Of a DNA stretch of 64,000 nucleotides, positions 44,880 through 56,185 are shown piece by piece. The stretch is taken from the NCBI RefSeq assembly GCF_016086655.4, contig NC_052136.2, positions 16,368,001 through 16,432,000 of the forward strand. Reading direction: 5' to 3'. Position 1 is the first letter of the stretch; each line of letters starts with the position of its first letter. A program made the position numbers and the translations under genes. Origin of the DNA: Lepeophtheirus salmonis. Taxonomy: Eukaryota; Arthropoda; Copepoda; Siphonostomatoida; Caligidae. Under the pieces are notes generated by a model. That model did no database searches. It saw only the letters and a list, made by a program, of their open reading frames with translations, and was not told the origin of the DNA.

Positions 44880-45440
44880 TTTGGGGGAAAGGGGCCTAGC
44901 TCCAAAAAATATCAACAACGTTATATATGTAGTATTGGATTCTTTTAAGACTCAATGTGTATTTCTTTTTTCAATCAACAAAACGAATAGCAGAAAACGG
45001 AAATTTCTTTATATCCGAAATACACGTGAAAAGGTTGCGTGAAAAAAAAGTTCCGACAATTATTTATTAATATATATATTTTATATAACAGACAAATGTA
45101 GGGCACTGCTACGAATATTTACTATGTTTATTTTATGTATGTATGGCTGCGTTGTAGGGCTGAATAAAGGTGAATAGAAACAAAGAATGGAGGTAGAAGA
45201 AAAGAGACAGGAAGAGACGGAGAAGAGAAGAGGGTAGTAAAAGCAAGTAAAAGATATATAGAAAGAGAACAATTTTTTTTTTCCTTAAAAAACAGGCTTT
45301 TAATGAGGGTTAAATATATCAAAGAAAATAATCAGTTAATTTATTCGTCTACTTGCTAAATTTACGACTGATTTGGTATATCATAAGAGATTCCATATAC
45401 GAAAACACCAAAAATAGTCTTATAAATCAATAAAAGATAT
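44880..45440 (+). repeat. Repeat family D copy
   Basis: Contains 'atatcaacaacgttatatat', the purine-rich core (45160-45270), 'acaggcttttaatgagg' and 'gattccatatacgaaaacacc', as in 29054-29557. Clear hAT ends were not found. Confidence 0.55.
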
Positions 45441-45489
45441 GATTAGACTTATTGTAGCTGATATTTATCCTTGTTATTGCTCTCTTATA

Positions 45490-45875
45490 CATGTACTAGG
45501 GATAATTGCAAGCAGAGTGCACTGTGTACATATAGTGCTCCCATATATATATCATATACTGATACAGTTAAAAGAAAAGTAAAGGGAGCACTGTATACAA
45601 TGAATTAAATCTCAAAGATGCTTTGTTCAACTCATAATAAAAAAAACGGAAGTACTTTTTATGCCATTTAAAATAGTCCATGTAATTTTAGATGAGTTCT
45701 AACAAACAGATACAGTACCCTTGGCTCATTATATCATATTTAAAAAATAATTAAGCTGTTATAATTATTTTTTATTTTTAAGAAGAGAACGTAGAAGGAT
45801 TGAGTGAGTAGTTACTTGTGAATATGCTCATGAAAAATAGAGAGTAACTCCAAGGTTTTTTTTGGGGGAGTTATC
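45490..45875 (+). repeat. Repeat family B copy
   Basis: Contains 'cagagtgcactgtgtacat', 'tagtgctccc' and later 'gtgagtagttacttgtgaat', 'gctcatgaaaaatagag'. Confidence 0.5.
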
Positions 45876-45959
45876 TTATTTTCTATATTTTTAAACCAAT
45901 ATGTGTATATTCGTTAATACCTAATAACTCGACGCATATTAATGCATATACATAATTCT

Positions 45960-46015
45960 ATAGCAACGACCAAGTATCAAACCAACGCACATTGAATTGA
46001 AGAGATTAACTTAAA
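45960..46015 (-). repeat. SINE head fragment
   Basis: The minus strand carries 'ttaatctcttcaattcaatg' followed by a B-box-like 'gtttgatacttggtcg'. Confidence 0.45.
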
Positions 46016-46019
46016 TCCA

Positions 46020-46730
46020 GCAATTTTACCGTATAAACAGATAATATTTTCTACAACTTTCATTACAGTATCATTTGTAAAAAATACTAAGGGCAAATAT
46101 TTATGATATGTTGTAATTAAACATAATTGCAACTATATGAATGTTCTTTTTACATTTTCTCGAAAGAAACAGGATGTAAAATATAATAACCATTATAATT
46201 AATAAATGTACAACAGGGAATAAGTCTACTTAAAAGGCATGCAGATGATAATTTATTTCAAGTTTTTTTTTTGCATTTAAATTTATTAAATATTCACAGA
46301 ATGATAATGAAAAAAAAAAGTGTTTTTTAACTCTTTCAGACAATATATTTTTATATTTTTAATTAGGTACATATATACTTGTATAGACATAAAAGTTAAT
46401 AAAATTGTAAATACAAGGAGTCAACTGAAGGAAGCCTATACAAATTAATTAATACTAGTGTTAAGTTTCTCTCTGGTAATCCTAGACCTGTATGAGTATA
46501 GTAGCATTCTTTTTAATCGAACTTGTTAACAGATGTTCGATCTCGACTAGAAAAATTAGGTTACACAAAAGTATTTGTCTTCGTCAATCTCATTTAAAAT
46601 GTGTTCTAAACCGAGATAATGAGTAATTATTCATCACATCATGTGTGCATTCAAATTGTGAACATTGGTATAGTGATGCCATATCGATGAATGATGAAAA
46701 TCCAGTGTAGAATGGACATTTAAAAAAATC
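46020..46730. other. AT-rich stretch without recognised gene
   Basis: No element ends recognised. A short minus-strand frame at 46590-46720 (YQCSQFECTHDVMNNYSL) is not supported by splice sites. Confidence 0.35.
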
Positions 46731-46734
46731 GAAA

Positions 46735-47085
46735 ATCAACATGGTAACCCTGACACTTGAAGAATGTTTTGGAGGAGAGAAAGAATAATGCTTATGACGT
46801 TTCATTAGATCAGTTAAAATCAGCTGTGACAAGAGAGGAAGGAAAAAAAGGACATAATCAATAACATTTGCTAGTATTACTCCGATGTCGATCCCACATT
46901 CTATTTTGAGTTCAAGAGGGACTTACATAAATATGTCTGCAACAAATCCTCAGGGTTACGCTCAGTCTTTTATTAACACACACGAACGTTCAAACAGGTT
47001 TGGAATAAAATTGAATTTATTGAGGAAAGGGTGTTCACTACACAGGACAGGATATAATAAGGACAACTGCTAAGGAAAAGAAAAT
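46735..47085 (+). repeat. Repeat family A, near full length
   Basis: Runs from 'gaaaatcaacatggtaaccc' through 'ttgaagaatgttttggagga', 'gacgtttcattagatc', 'cagctgtgac', 'ctccgatgtcgatccca', 'tcctcagggttacgctcag' to 'actgctaaggaaaagaaaat'. Used here as the reference copy. Confidence 0.65.
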
Positions 47086-47150
47086 TCACAGCTTAAAAAT
47101 ATACCACATTTTCATGGTTAAAAAATATATTAAAGCGTTTCATGGAGCGG

Positions 47151-47233
47151 TGTAGCTCAGTGGACAACACACTCAGTAGAAATTATTTTCCTTAACTTAA
47201 TGTCTGTGAGTTTGATACCTGATCGCTCCTGAG
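47151..47233 (+). repeat. tRNA-derived SINE head
   Basis: A-box-like GTGTAGCTCAGTGGA, insert 'agtagaaattattttcctta', B-box-like GAGTTTGATACCT. Arm pairing is broken, so it is not a functional tRNA gene. Confidence 0.65.
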
Positions 47234-47374
47234 CAGACTCTAAGGAAAGAAGTGATAGACATATCAATAAGAAAAAAAAATTATCAACTTTAATACTGAT
47301 AGATAGAGTTGGCATGTTTGCAATGAAAAAACTAAGTTTATAAAATGAAAAAAAAGTGTCGTTGCTTGTGCTCT

Positions 47375-47640
47375 TTCGTATTCCTTGCTCTTTACCTTTT
47401 AGATCGTCGTAGAACTTCTCCTTCTGAAGTAAACATTTTCGCCTAAATTTGGTGTAAATCGTTTTAAAAATGCATAATCAAATAAAATATGTATATGATT
47501 TTGAATATAATTACAATATCTTTTCTGCACTAATGTTATTTTAAATGTTGACGGTTCTCCTCATTTTACACCCAAAATCATATAAAAGGCAGCTGATATT
47601 ACCGAGGGGCTTAATTAAGTAGAACACGCTCCCACCTTAT
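47375..47640 (+). repeat. Repeat family C copy
   Basis: Contains 'taaatcgttttaaaaatgca', 'aatataattacaatatctt', 'cccaaaatcatataaaaggc' in family-C order. Confidence 0.6.
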
Positions 47641-47889
47641 TTTTGCATCATATTTTTTTCATTACAAACAAATCAACTCTACTGATAGGTATAAAATTAT
47701 TTACTTGCGCTACCAACAACTTTTGTCTCGTGTTTAGTGTTAAAGACAACTTTTGTTTTATTCTCTTGTGAATTATTTAAAATATTTGAATTACTTATTT
47801 TGATTCTTTTTTTTTTTAAAGAAATATACACCATCTTCTTCTTAAAAAGACACTTTCATCGTTCCAAGAGAAGATATACATATAAATAC

Positions 47890-47991
47890 CAACGGTGCAA
47901 AATTCTTCGTTCTTCTTGGCTGTACGGGGTTGTAATGGACTTTTGCATTCCTCCAACATTTTTATCCTTAGAGACATGTGATAACGCCAAA
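47890..47991 (-). CDS. Candidate upstream exon on the minus strand
   Basis: The minus-strand frame reads WRYHMSLRIKMLEECKSPLQ, then PRTAKKNEEFCTV, in non-AT-biased codons. It lies between a weak acceptor (AATACACAAG) and a donor (CCGTTG|GTATTT). It would start with two bases of a codon and end with one. That phase fits either the exon at 16203-16356 or directly the one at 10392-11434. The distance of about 30 kb and the poor pyrimidine tract keep this tentative. Confidence 0.3.
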
Positions 47992-48684
47992 CTTGTGTAT
48001 TTTGTGTTTCAACGGTTATTTGATTGAGTACTTTTTACGGGTCATTACATAAATAGCCTAAATTATCCGAGTGATATCCCATTTTTCCGACTTAAATATA
48101 GCGACAACCCTAATAAAAAGTTATTATTCGTTATTAAACGATCAAATTTTATTTATAAAAGTACTATTATTAGCTATATGAAGTGTTCTTCACAAAAGTA
48201 TTTATTATGCGCATTAAAGCTTCATAAAACGTTGTTTTAAAGGTCTTTATCAAGTATTTTTTGAAAATAAGAAATTTCTTCACTATTTAAAAGTGCATCT
48301 TTGCAAGAAACATTTTGCTGATTTACATAGTCAACATTTAAATGCATTAACCCGTTATTTCTTTAAAAAAAGTAGGAATAAAAAGCTTTCAAGTTCCATT
48401 CTAGGAGTAGTATCCTAGTTATATGTACATTAATGCGATTAAAGTTTTTTTGCAAAAAAAAAGAAATATATATTTGTACATCAGATGATCCAATTGAGTT
48501 CACATTTTTTTTTGGGTAATGTTTTTAATTTATGATTCGGGGACAACATTTATTTAATTATATCCAAAGACAACCATTGCATTTATAGATTAGGGTGAGA
48601 CTGGTATCCGACAATATCATAAATTATGACGGATACATGTGGGTTACCACTATATATGTGTTTTTTTGTAAGAGTAAAAGCAGA

Positions 48685-48780
48685 ATATGGGAGCAAGACA
48701 TAGAACACTACTTAATTAAGACCCTATTTTATATCAACGGCCTGTTGTATCTTTTTTTTTTTTTGGGAGGGGAGGGGAGA
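48685..48780 (+). repeat. Local direct repeat, copy 1
   Basis: Shares 'gagcaagacata', 'ttaagaccctattttatatc', 'aacggcctgttgtatc' and a T/G-rich end with 49212-49290, about 530 bp downstream. Confidence 0.5.
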
Positions 48781-49211
48781 GAGAGAATGAATTTACTGCT
48801 ATAAAGTGGATAATCTTCAATATTTAAAATATTAATACATTTTGATTATTATTTATTTAAGAACTTGCCTTCTCTTTACCATTTTTTTATTTTAATTATG
48901 CCTTATTTTTAAATTGAATGAAATACTCCTTAATCCCCTAACAACCGAGCATATATTATGTTTATAAAATCTTGGGACGCTTCAGACAGAATATAAAACA
49001 AAAAGGACAGGCCTGGGGGAAAACAGGGAAGTTAGTAATTCTACAAGGCGTTACCTTGTTAACACAAAAATAACAAGTGTAATTTTTTGTCAGTTGTCGA
49101 TTCCCTCTTCTCGCTTTATACGTCATGGATATTTCATAATATATTATTTTTGGTAAATAAATATATGTTATATTTAGAGATGGGCTTTGTTTAAGAGCAC
49201 GAGGAGAAGAC

Positions 49212-49290
49212 AGGAGCAAGACATATGGTATTACTGATTTAAGACCATTGTTAATATCAACTGCCTCTTATATCATTTTGGGGGGAGAAA
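49212..49290 (+). repeat. Local direct repeat, copy 2
   Basis: Reads 'ggagcaagacatatgg', 'tttaagaccattgttaatat', 'caactgcctcttatatcatt' and 'ggggggag', parallel to copy 1. Confidence 0.5.
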
Positions 49291-49379
49291 ATTAATTATT
49301 GTTATTAAGAGGGAAAACTTTATACATTTAAATTGCATTAGTGCAGGGAAAATGTAAGCATATTTTAATTCATACATAT

Positions 49380-49520
49380 TTATTTTATAATAAAACTTTA
49401 AATAAATTTACACCAAAGATAGGCGATAATGCTTACTTCAGAGGGAGAAACTAACACCCTTACGACCTATTAAATAATGAACAAAAAGAAGAAAGATTAA
49501 ATGCTTATACTGTCCTTCCT
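49380..49520 (-). repeat. Repeat family C fragment
   Basis: The minus strand cont. 'gcctatctttggtgtaaatt' and 'tattatttaataggtcg', as in the other C copies. Confidence 0.5.
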
Positions 49521-49599
49521 TTTCTCATCGCTACACTTAATTTTTTTTTATAAAGATCCCTTATTTAGTCCTCACATCTATCATGGATAAGGTTATTAA

Positions 49600-49930
49600 T
49601 TGTCAGCTTTTTCTGTAATGGAAAATCACAATGTACCAGACAATTTGAAGAATGTTTGACAGGAGAGCATCTTAGCTGCCATGACGTTTAATTAAATTAG
49701 CTGCAAGCAGTTGTAAGATGACATGCATGAACACAAGTTCGTCTCCGTATCGAGTAGAAATTACTCCGTTTTCGATCCTTAATTCTACTCCAAGTCCAAC
49801 AATGACTTATACTAATAAACCCCAACATATCTTCAGCATTACTCTCCGTCAGTTATGTGTACAAACACTCGACGTTTCAATCTGTATTTAGATTTCCTCT
49901 TTACAATAATGAAAAAATAATGTGAACTTT
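49600..49930 (+). repeat. Repeat family A copy
   Basis: Contains 'gacaatttgaagaatgtttg', 'agctgccatgacgttt', 'ttaattctactccaagtcca' and 'attactctccgtcagttatg'. Confidence 0.6.
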
Positions 49931-50567
49931 ATTTTGACATGGAGTGTTAAAATATAAATTTCTTAGAAAAAGATTGTGTGTACACGCATGATATATGTGA
50001 TAACTCACCTTTAGGCCAAACCTTTTTTATAGCATTGTGTATATACCTCATAAACACATTTGTACAATTTCATTGGAATATATATCAATATTTACCTTGA
50101 GTAAATATTGATATTCCATGAAAGACTCTTCCATTTTTTAATGAAAAAAAGGTAAATTTTCTAATAAAATGATATTTTCTTACTATTTTATCTTAATTTA
50201 CAATCTTTATATTGTGCAAAAGAAAAAAAGATAAGTTAAGAACATTCAAAAGCCCAAAATTGGACTTTTATAGGTTTTTTTTGTCACTTTTCCCCAAAAT
50301 TTCATGGCAGCGTGCTAAAAGTAAATATTAATTTGTTTATTTTAATGAAATTGCACAGATTTGTTAATTAAGTGGTCTCTACAATGTAGGAAAAAAAAAT
50401 TGTTTATATGTAGTTTGATATTGATGTCCTGTTTAAATTATTATTTTTATTTCAAAAAAAGAAAGGAGATGGGAGTTAAAAAAATAGCAATATTTACTTT
50501 ATCCAAAATTTCTTGGACTTTGTAATCAAAGTAATATTAATAGATAAGATATTTGAACCACGGTTGA

Positions 50568-50789
50568 CAAGAAACGTTCGATCGATTTTCTATTAAACTA
50601 TCCAGATTAAACTTATCTCATCCGATTCTAACTTGTTTAGAGTACCGGTTAAATGTTCAATGGTTAGGGCATATGATACTAGGAACCTGTAAGAAAAGGC
50701 TAAAGCGTGCCCCCTACAAATGGGTTAGAAGAACTATTCATATAACTAAAAAAAAGGCCTCTAATATACTTGATATTGGAATAAAATAA
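50568..50789 (+). pseudogene. Open frame of 73 codons, possibly a retroelement remnant
   Basis: The plus-strand frame, open from just after a TGA at 50565, reads FSIKLSRLNLSHPILTCLEY, RLNVQWLGHMILGTCKKRLK, RAPYKWVRRTIHITKKKASN and ILDIGIK before TAA. The QWLGHM block resembles the 'W-x-GH' motif found near the end of many LINE reverse transcriptases, but no catalytic motif is visible. There is no ATG near the start. It is treated as a coding remnant of unknown origin. Confidence 0.35.
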
Positions 50790-50849
50790 TTCCATAAAAA
50801 CTATTAATTATAAATCTCACTGTCCTGATTTTTTTAATATAGGTATATA

Positions 50850-51012
50850 TTTTTTTAATATTCCTTTAATTGGTTAGCTGGAGTTGTACTGATTAAGTAT
50901 AAGTAAACATTATAGTATTACAATTACTCCATCTAATCTAGGAATCTTTTGGGGAAATCTTTATCTAGGAATCACCGGGGTGCGAACGTATACACATCAA
51001 GTTCAAGAGAAT
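50850..51012 (-). repeat. SINE copy (head plus tail)
   Basis: Minus strand: the head has 'tattctcttgaacttgatg' and a degraded B-box. The tail has 'gattcctagattagatggag', 'taattgtaatactataatg' and 'cttaatcagtacaactccag'. This intact tail shows where the copy at 19190-19667 is interrupted. Confidence 0.6.
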
Positions 51013-51014
51013 AT

Positions 51015-52180
51015 ATAGGTATATGTTTAACTATTTGAATCTAATAATAATTTTTTTTTTGCCCACAAAAATATGAAAAATGGTCGACAAATGGCCTTTT
51101 GAACTTATGTTATGTCGTTGTAGTAATCTCTGAGTTCTTCTAACTCATTTATAGTGGGCGCACTTTAACCTTTAAAGCTTTTACTTTAAAAGTATTATAT
51201 GATTTGGATTTGAGATGATGAACGTGTGATGATTAGGAGAGAATTGAGTTTTACTTCTTCCCTAGTGTATATTTTCGTCAGTTGTTAAAAGGGCTTGGAA
51301 CGTTTATTTTGGACTATTCATGGTTTAATATTACTATACTACCTTTTCATCATACTTCTTCAATTTCTTTTCGTATATTTTGAATATTTTTTTAGTTACA
51401 ATATAAAATCTAAGTAATAGGGTTGTCTTATAATTTCGTACACTAGCTATTTAGGTTATGAAATAGTTCGACCAAAAAACAATTACATATATTATTTTCT
51501 TACAATACTGTTATAAGTGATATATACTACAAAATAATTCTAGAAATTTTATACCTGGGTTAGAAATAGTTAAGTTTTATGGATGAAAGATTAAATAAAT
51601 AGACCGTACCGAATCACCCAACAGTTTAAGTGGCTTGAAATATAAATTGGAAAGAAAAGCAATGACGTTACAAATAATACATATTTGATGATTGAATGTA
51701 GCCAAATATCACTTTTTACTATAAATCCAAATTTTTAAAATTTAGCTCATAAATGAATATTTAATGATCTAAAAAATGCGAAAATGCACGAACTCGCCCG
51801 AATCTTCTCCATCTTTCAATAAAATTGTGAACACTCTTCATAAGATTGCTCATACAGAATACTAAAAAAACTTTCATCTAGTTTGAATAAAGTCGGAACA
51901 TCCGACTCACCCTAATATATGTTGATATACTCATTAATTATTAATATTTTAATTATTATAAAGGATATGAAAGTTGAAAAGGCATGTGATGAAAATATTC
52001 ATTTACATTTTAGATTTTCTCATTTCGCGAGGAAAAATCTTTGAACATGATCCAAGGAAATAAATGTTTGATTGTTGTATCCTGTCTTTAAATATTAGAA
52101 ATACTGTTAAATTTAAGTATTTCTTTATATAAAATTTAGTAAGAAAATACACATTTTTTAATTTAGTCCTACCCATATAC
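51015..52180. other. AT-rich stretch without recognised gene
   Basis: Short frames only. The motif 'ccgactcaccctaat' at 51902-51916 is discussed under findings. Confidence 0.4.
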
Positions 52181-52186
52181 ATAATA

Positions 52187-52963
52187 GGGTGGTCTGAAAA
52201 GCTTCCAACCTAGCAAAGTTACGAGACATTTTTTTAAATTTTATTTTTATTTTTCCATAGCTTTTTTTTACTAAGTACATTTTGTTCATTATTTGTCACA
52301 TCGGATCATACAATAAGGTGTTGTAAAGGTGTGAATGTATACTACAAATTCCTTTTTGGAAAGTATTGTACTTGACTGGTTCAGCCGTGAATTATTGTGC
52401 GTCGAGTATGGATATATCAAAGGAAGAAATTCGCCATATTTTACATTTATACTACATGATAGGGAAAAACGCTCGAAAGTGACCAAGAAAATTGCAATGC
52501 ATACGGGGGTGTTGCTCAACAGTGGCTAGAGGGAGTTAATCCCATCAATTCTACCCTCTACTGTGAACAACTTGACCGTTTGAAGCTTGCAATTGATCAA
52601 AAGTTACCAGCATTATTAAATAAGAGACATCGTCTAGACAATGTCAGGCAACATACATCTTTGATGACGCCCCAGAAGCTCCGGGAGCTCGGATGGGAGA
52701 TATCCCCCCTACAGTCTCTAACTGGTACCAAGTGACTACTACCAGTTGCTGCCTATGGCCAACGCGTCTGGGGGTACAAATTTGTACTAAATAGAGGCAT
52801 GTGAAAACTTGATTGTCCCATTAGAAAGTCGGATTCTGGTTAGCAGCAAGTTCTCCAATAAAATAGAGTGTACTTGGCTTAAATCAGATGACTGCAACAC
52901 TTCGTATAAATCATTAAAATAAAACAAAAACTACGAAATTACTTATTTTGTATTATACATACC
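52187..52963 (+). mobile_element. Mariner element with internal deletion
   Basis: The left end begins GGGTGGTCTGAAAAGC after TA. The reverse complement of the right end is GGTATGTATAATAC followed by AAGTAATTTCGTAGTTTTTG. The inner TIR block (GTTACGAGACATTTTT versus ATTTCGTAGTTTTTG) is degraded but aligned. Length 777 bp. Confidence 0.65.
52409..52880 (+). pseudogene. Mariner transposase, N-terminus fused to C-terminal half
   Basis: Starts MDISKEEIRHILHLYYMIGK and keeps the first helix-turn-helix up to 'AQQWLEG'. It then continues in NSTLYCEQLDRLKLAIDQKL, LLNKRHRLDNVRQHTSLMTP (second catalytic aspartate) and QKLRELGWEIS. The block with the first catalytic aspartate is missing, as in the copy at 58380. 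Frame changes follow. Catalytically dead. Confidence 0.75.
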
Positions 52964-53119
52964 TATATTATGAAATAATTAAATGTGGGGTCCTTCCAGA
53001 ATTTCGTGTAGTTGTAAAATGAGATCCCGAGAGAGAAACTATAGTGTGCATGTATAGTATACATGCAAATATGGGATCATTTTTAGTAAACTACAAAGAT
53101 TTTCAATATATATAATTAT

Positions 53120-53330
53120 GAATGTAGTAATTAGTTATGAAACTCGGTCCAAAACCTGTTTTTTTAAGTTCGGTCTTAAGTGATTTTCTTCCAGACTGGT
53201 CCGATATTTTAATATGAAACTGTGAATCGATATTTCTTTTACTCAAAAAATAACTTTCTTGTAGATTTAATTTTAATTCGAGACTGGTCCAAGCCTCATT
53301 TCGACTCAACTAGTTAAAATTATATTATTA
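53120..53330. mobile_element. Fragment of the 'TCGGTC' element group
   Basis: The left part reads TTAGTTATGAAACTCGGTCC, parallel to the 9091 element, followed by 'gttcggtcttaagtgatttt' as in that element. The right end is degraded. Confidence 0.5.
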
Positions 53331-53945
53331 AAATAATCGATCTTGTCCAAAATGTGATAGCACCCTCTACTGTACATTATTTTCCCAAATCTATATTAAT
53401 AAAGCAAAGATCGACTCTCTGTAATTTTTAAAATTGAAACATCAGCTCACAATTTGAGCCGAGTCAATAATTTTTCGAGTTGACAACCCTACACGACCTA
53501 AAATACATCTTTTCCGCTTCAGGTGAGGCTTCCTAATATATACTTAAAATAGCGGTGTGTAAAAATTTGAATTTACGCGGCATTTGGTTCTTTAAAAAAA
53601 AAGTTTTATTCTTAGGTACAAGTATCTAAAAAGTATACTATCCAATAAACATTCATTCATTTTTACCATTTCTTTTTATTTTGACAACTTATAACATTTT
53701 TTTTTGTATTGGTTGAATAGTTATGGAATGAATGAGAAAATTGAATTAAAACAATGGTGTAATGAATTTTTTATGGAATTAAAGGAACTTTTTATATTTA
53801 TTATTATTATTTTGAAAATATGAAATAAATAGATGAACCTAAAATAATAGTTTAATTTCTTAAGTAATTCATTGCTTGATTTTATTCCTTCTCTTCTCTA
53901 GATTTGCTCTAATTTGGTCATTAAAACGAAAAGAAAAAAAATGGA

Positions 53946-54160
53946 ATCAGGGGTGTACACAGAGGGTAGGCTGGAGGGGCTGTACCCTCCCCCAAATTAA
54001 GGAATGTTTGTTTTTTACTAGAATTGTTTTTCGTCATTCCGGCAAATTAAGCAATTGAGCCTAAAATTTAAAATTTGTTAACTTTTTTGCCAAAAATTAA
54101 TATATGAGATTTATTTTTTCAATTTATTTTTAACAATTTAATTTTCCGTAAATAACTATG
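53946..54160 (-). mobile_element. CAGGGGCG-family miniature element copy
   Basis: Begins CAGGGGTGTACACAGAGGG, then 'tggaggggctgtaccctccc', parallel to the reverse complement of 24493-24725, and continues into the matching AT-rich body. Confidence 0.55.
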
Positions 54161-54183
54161 AATTTTTTAGAGATATATATGAA

Positions 54184-55072
54184 CTTAACGGTCGATTAAA
54201 ATCTGAACACTTTGAATTTTAAACTTGATGATTTTTTGTACTTTTTTAATTACAAATATATAATTTACTAATTAACAATTGAATATCAACAAAATTAATA
54301 CTATGAATAAGTGTGTGTCTGAGCTCTCTTCATTATTAGTGTAGCCTCCCTTAGTGCTAATGATGGCTTCCAGGGGGGGGGGAGAATGCCTGGCACCCAC
54401 TCCCGATGTAGTCCTCTGCCATTGTGACGCAGTGCTGGCTCGATTTGAGGGCATAAGTGTTTGGATGACGGACATTGCATCCTTCGATATGCACTCATTA
54501 GGTGAAGTCATGGGGTTTGTCATCAGGGCTGAAGGGACTAAAAGTGTCAAAAAGTGTTTAAAAAACTCAAAAGCCTTATTTAAAAGAGCCACATTACGGA
54601 GAAGATGGGGTTCTTTCATTGCTGGTGTCAAAAGTAGCCTCTCCACCCTTACCAGGCTCATTCCATCCCCTTTTTGATCTGTTTTTGGTACAGTCTGGAG
54701 TTAAACTCCGATATCTCATACATGGGCCTCATAGATTTGAGTGGATTGCCTCAGGCTGTTTTTTTTAAACTCTTCCAGGTTAAGTTTTTGCCTTTTTAAC
54801 CAAGCCTTTCTTTCTCTCCAACGTTTTGGACTTGCTGCCGGGGTAGACAGTGGTCCTGGAGACACCTGATTGCTAGGAGTGCGCGAATGGAAATTCGTGT
54901 ATCACGTTCAAGTGTCATTTTCTAGACTTGTACGTAAGCTAATGAGACTAGGTTTTTTTTTATGTAACGAATTGTTTATATTTTAATATATCGAAATATA
55001 AATTAATTTCAATCACTCAACCTTCATAGATTATTGAATGAGTAAGTGTTCAGAGTTCAATCGACCACCTAG
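54184..55072 (-). mobile_element. Tc1/mariner-like transposon, deleted
   Basis: The left end has GGTCGATTAAAATCTGAACA and the reverse complement of the right end has GGTCGATTGAACTCTGAACA. TA follows the right end (55073-55074); the left TA has mutated. The 889-bp length shows an internal deletion. The CTGAACACT core is shared with the element at 38150. Confidence 0.75.
54310..54920 (-). pseudogene. Tc1/mariner-like transposase remnant
   Basis: The minus-strand N-terminal half has a helix-turn-helix trace (VSPGPLSTPAASPKRWRERK-like region near 54860) and KAWLKRQKLNLEEFKKNSLR. The C-terminal half reads PNECISKDAMSVIQTLMPSN, RASTASQWQRTTSGVGARH and then LEAIISTKGGY. The catalytic motifs are missing or unrecognisable. 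Frames change near 54700. Confidence 0.6.
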
Positions 55073-55079
55073 TATTTCA

Positions 55080-56110
55080 GTACAAAAGAGACAGTTGAAA
55101 CAAGCTAGTTGTCGCGAAATATATTATTTAAGATGGGGAAATGAAATGTCAGTCGGAAAATATACGGAACATATTAAAAAAGGTCATGAAATCATTATTT
55201 TCTAAAAAAACACTTCCTATAAAAATAATAAAATATTTAATTAAATATGGTATCTTGTACATATTTAATTTGGATAAAAACACACCATTTTATGCTATTA
55301 AAAAATTTTATGTTTTAGAGTGGAATGGTTTTTCAATATTTGAATTTGATTTATTCAGAAACGAAAGAAAGATATTGCCAATACCAAAGAAAATTATTTA
55401 ATATATTAGTATAAATTTTTTATGTATAAGTTTAACAAACTTATAAGTCATAAACATATATCGGAGGTTATATAACAACAGGAGTGTATAATTGTATTAT
55501 AATATGATTATACTGACATCAAAATTTATGATATATGCAAAACAGTCATTTATAATAGGTGTTTTGTAATTGTCATGATTTTAATTAAATATTTGCAAGC
55601 TTGGAGCATTGGAGTTTTATACGGTTTTATTTCAAAATTTACCTTGGAATTAAAAAAAATCTTTTTACTTTTTATTTATTACTACTATTTGGCTTCATTA
55701 TAATTAAATCAGATTATCTTTTTTAAATATTAATTTTCTTCCAACATACATTAATAATTCTAAATATTAAATTATACAAGAGTAATTGCTTTAATTTAAA
55801 ATTTTATTGAAATATATCATTTGCTAAAAAAATATCATGAAAACATTATTGCAAATTATTAAGGATCACGCCTCAGTCAAAAATAAGTAAAAAAAGTTCG
55901 TAATTATATTGTTATAGGTACGTCAAACTATTGGGATTTACTTGTGTGTGTGTGTTTAACATGTTAGGAATGATTTATATATGTTAATTGTTAAATAAGA
56001 TGTTGAGTAATTTATTTTTAAGCCCTTAACGGATTCATTTATTTTTCAAGTACATGTCCAATCTCTTGGGGAAACAAATTCTAGAAAGTAACTTTTATTT
56101 TTTTGTGAAA
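55080..56110. other. AT-rich stretch without recognised gene
   Basis: An 86-codon plus-strand frame at 55141-55401 is Lys/Ile/Phe-rich, as expected by chance in AT-rich DNA, and lacks splice or start context. Confidence 0.45.
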
Positions 56111-56119
56111 TAATAACCC

Positions 56120-56185
56120 TGAGATAATATAAAATTAATATGGTAGTCTTGATTCCTGAGAGATAGTATGTCAGCTTTCGATATT
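56120..56185 (+). repeat. Repeat family A, 5' fragment
   Basis: 'aaaattaatatggtagtct' followed by 'gattcctgagagatag' and 'gtcagctttc', a degraded start of family A. Confidence 0.4.

Noticed and set aside
46590..46832. 80-codon minus-strand frame with two cysteines
   Set aside because: Its N-terminal third is antisense to family A, and no splice site supports the remainder.
54354..54677. 107-codon plus-strand frame
   Set aside because: Antisense to the Tc1/mariner-like remnant at 54184-55072, whose TIRs and minus-strand motifs explain the region.
55141..55401. 86-codon frame as a gene
   Set aside because: Composition is only Lys/Ile/Phe/Leu/Asn as expected from AT-rich DNA; no splice sites, homologous motif or repeat support.
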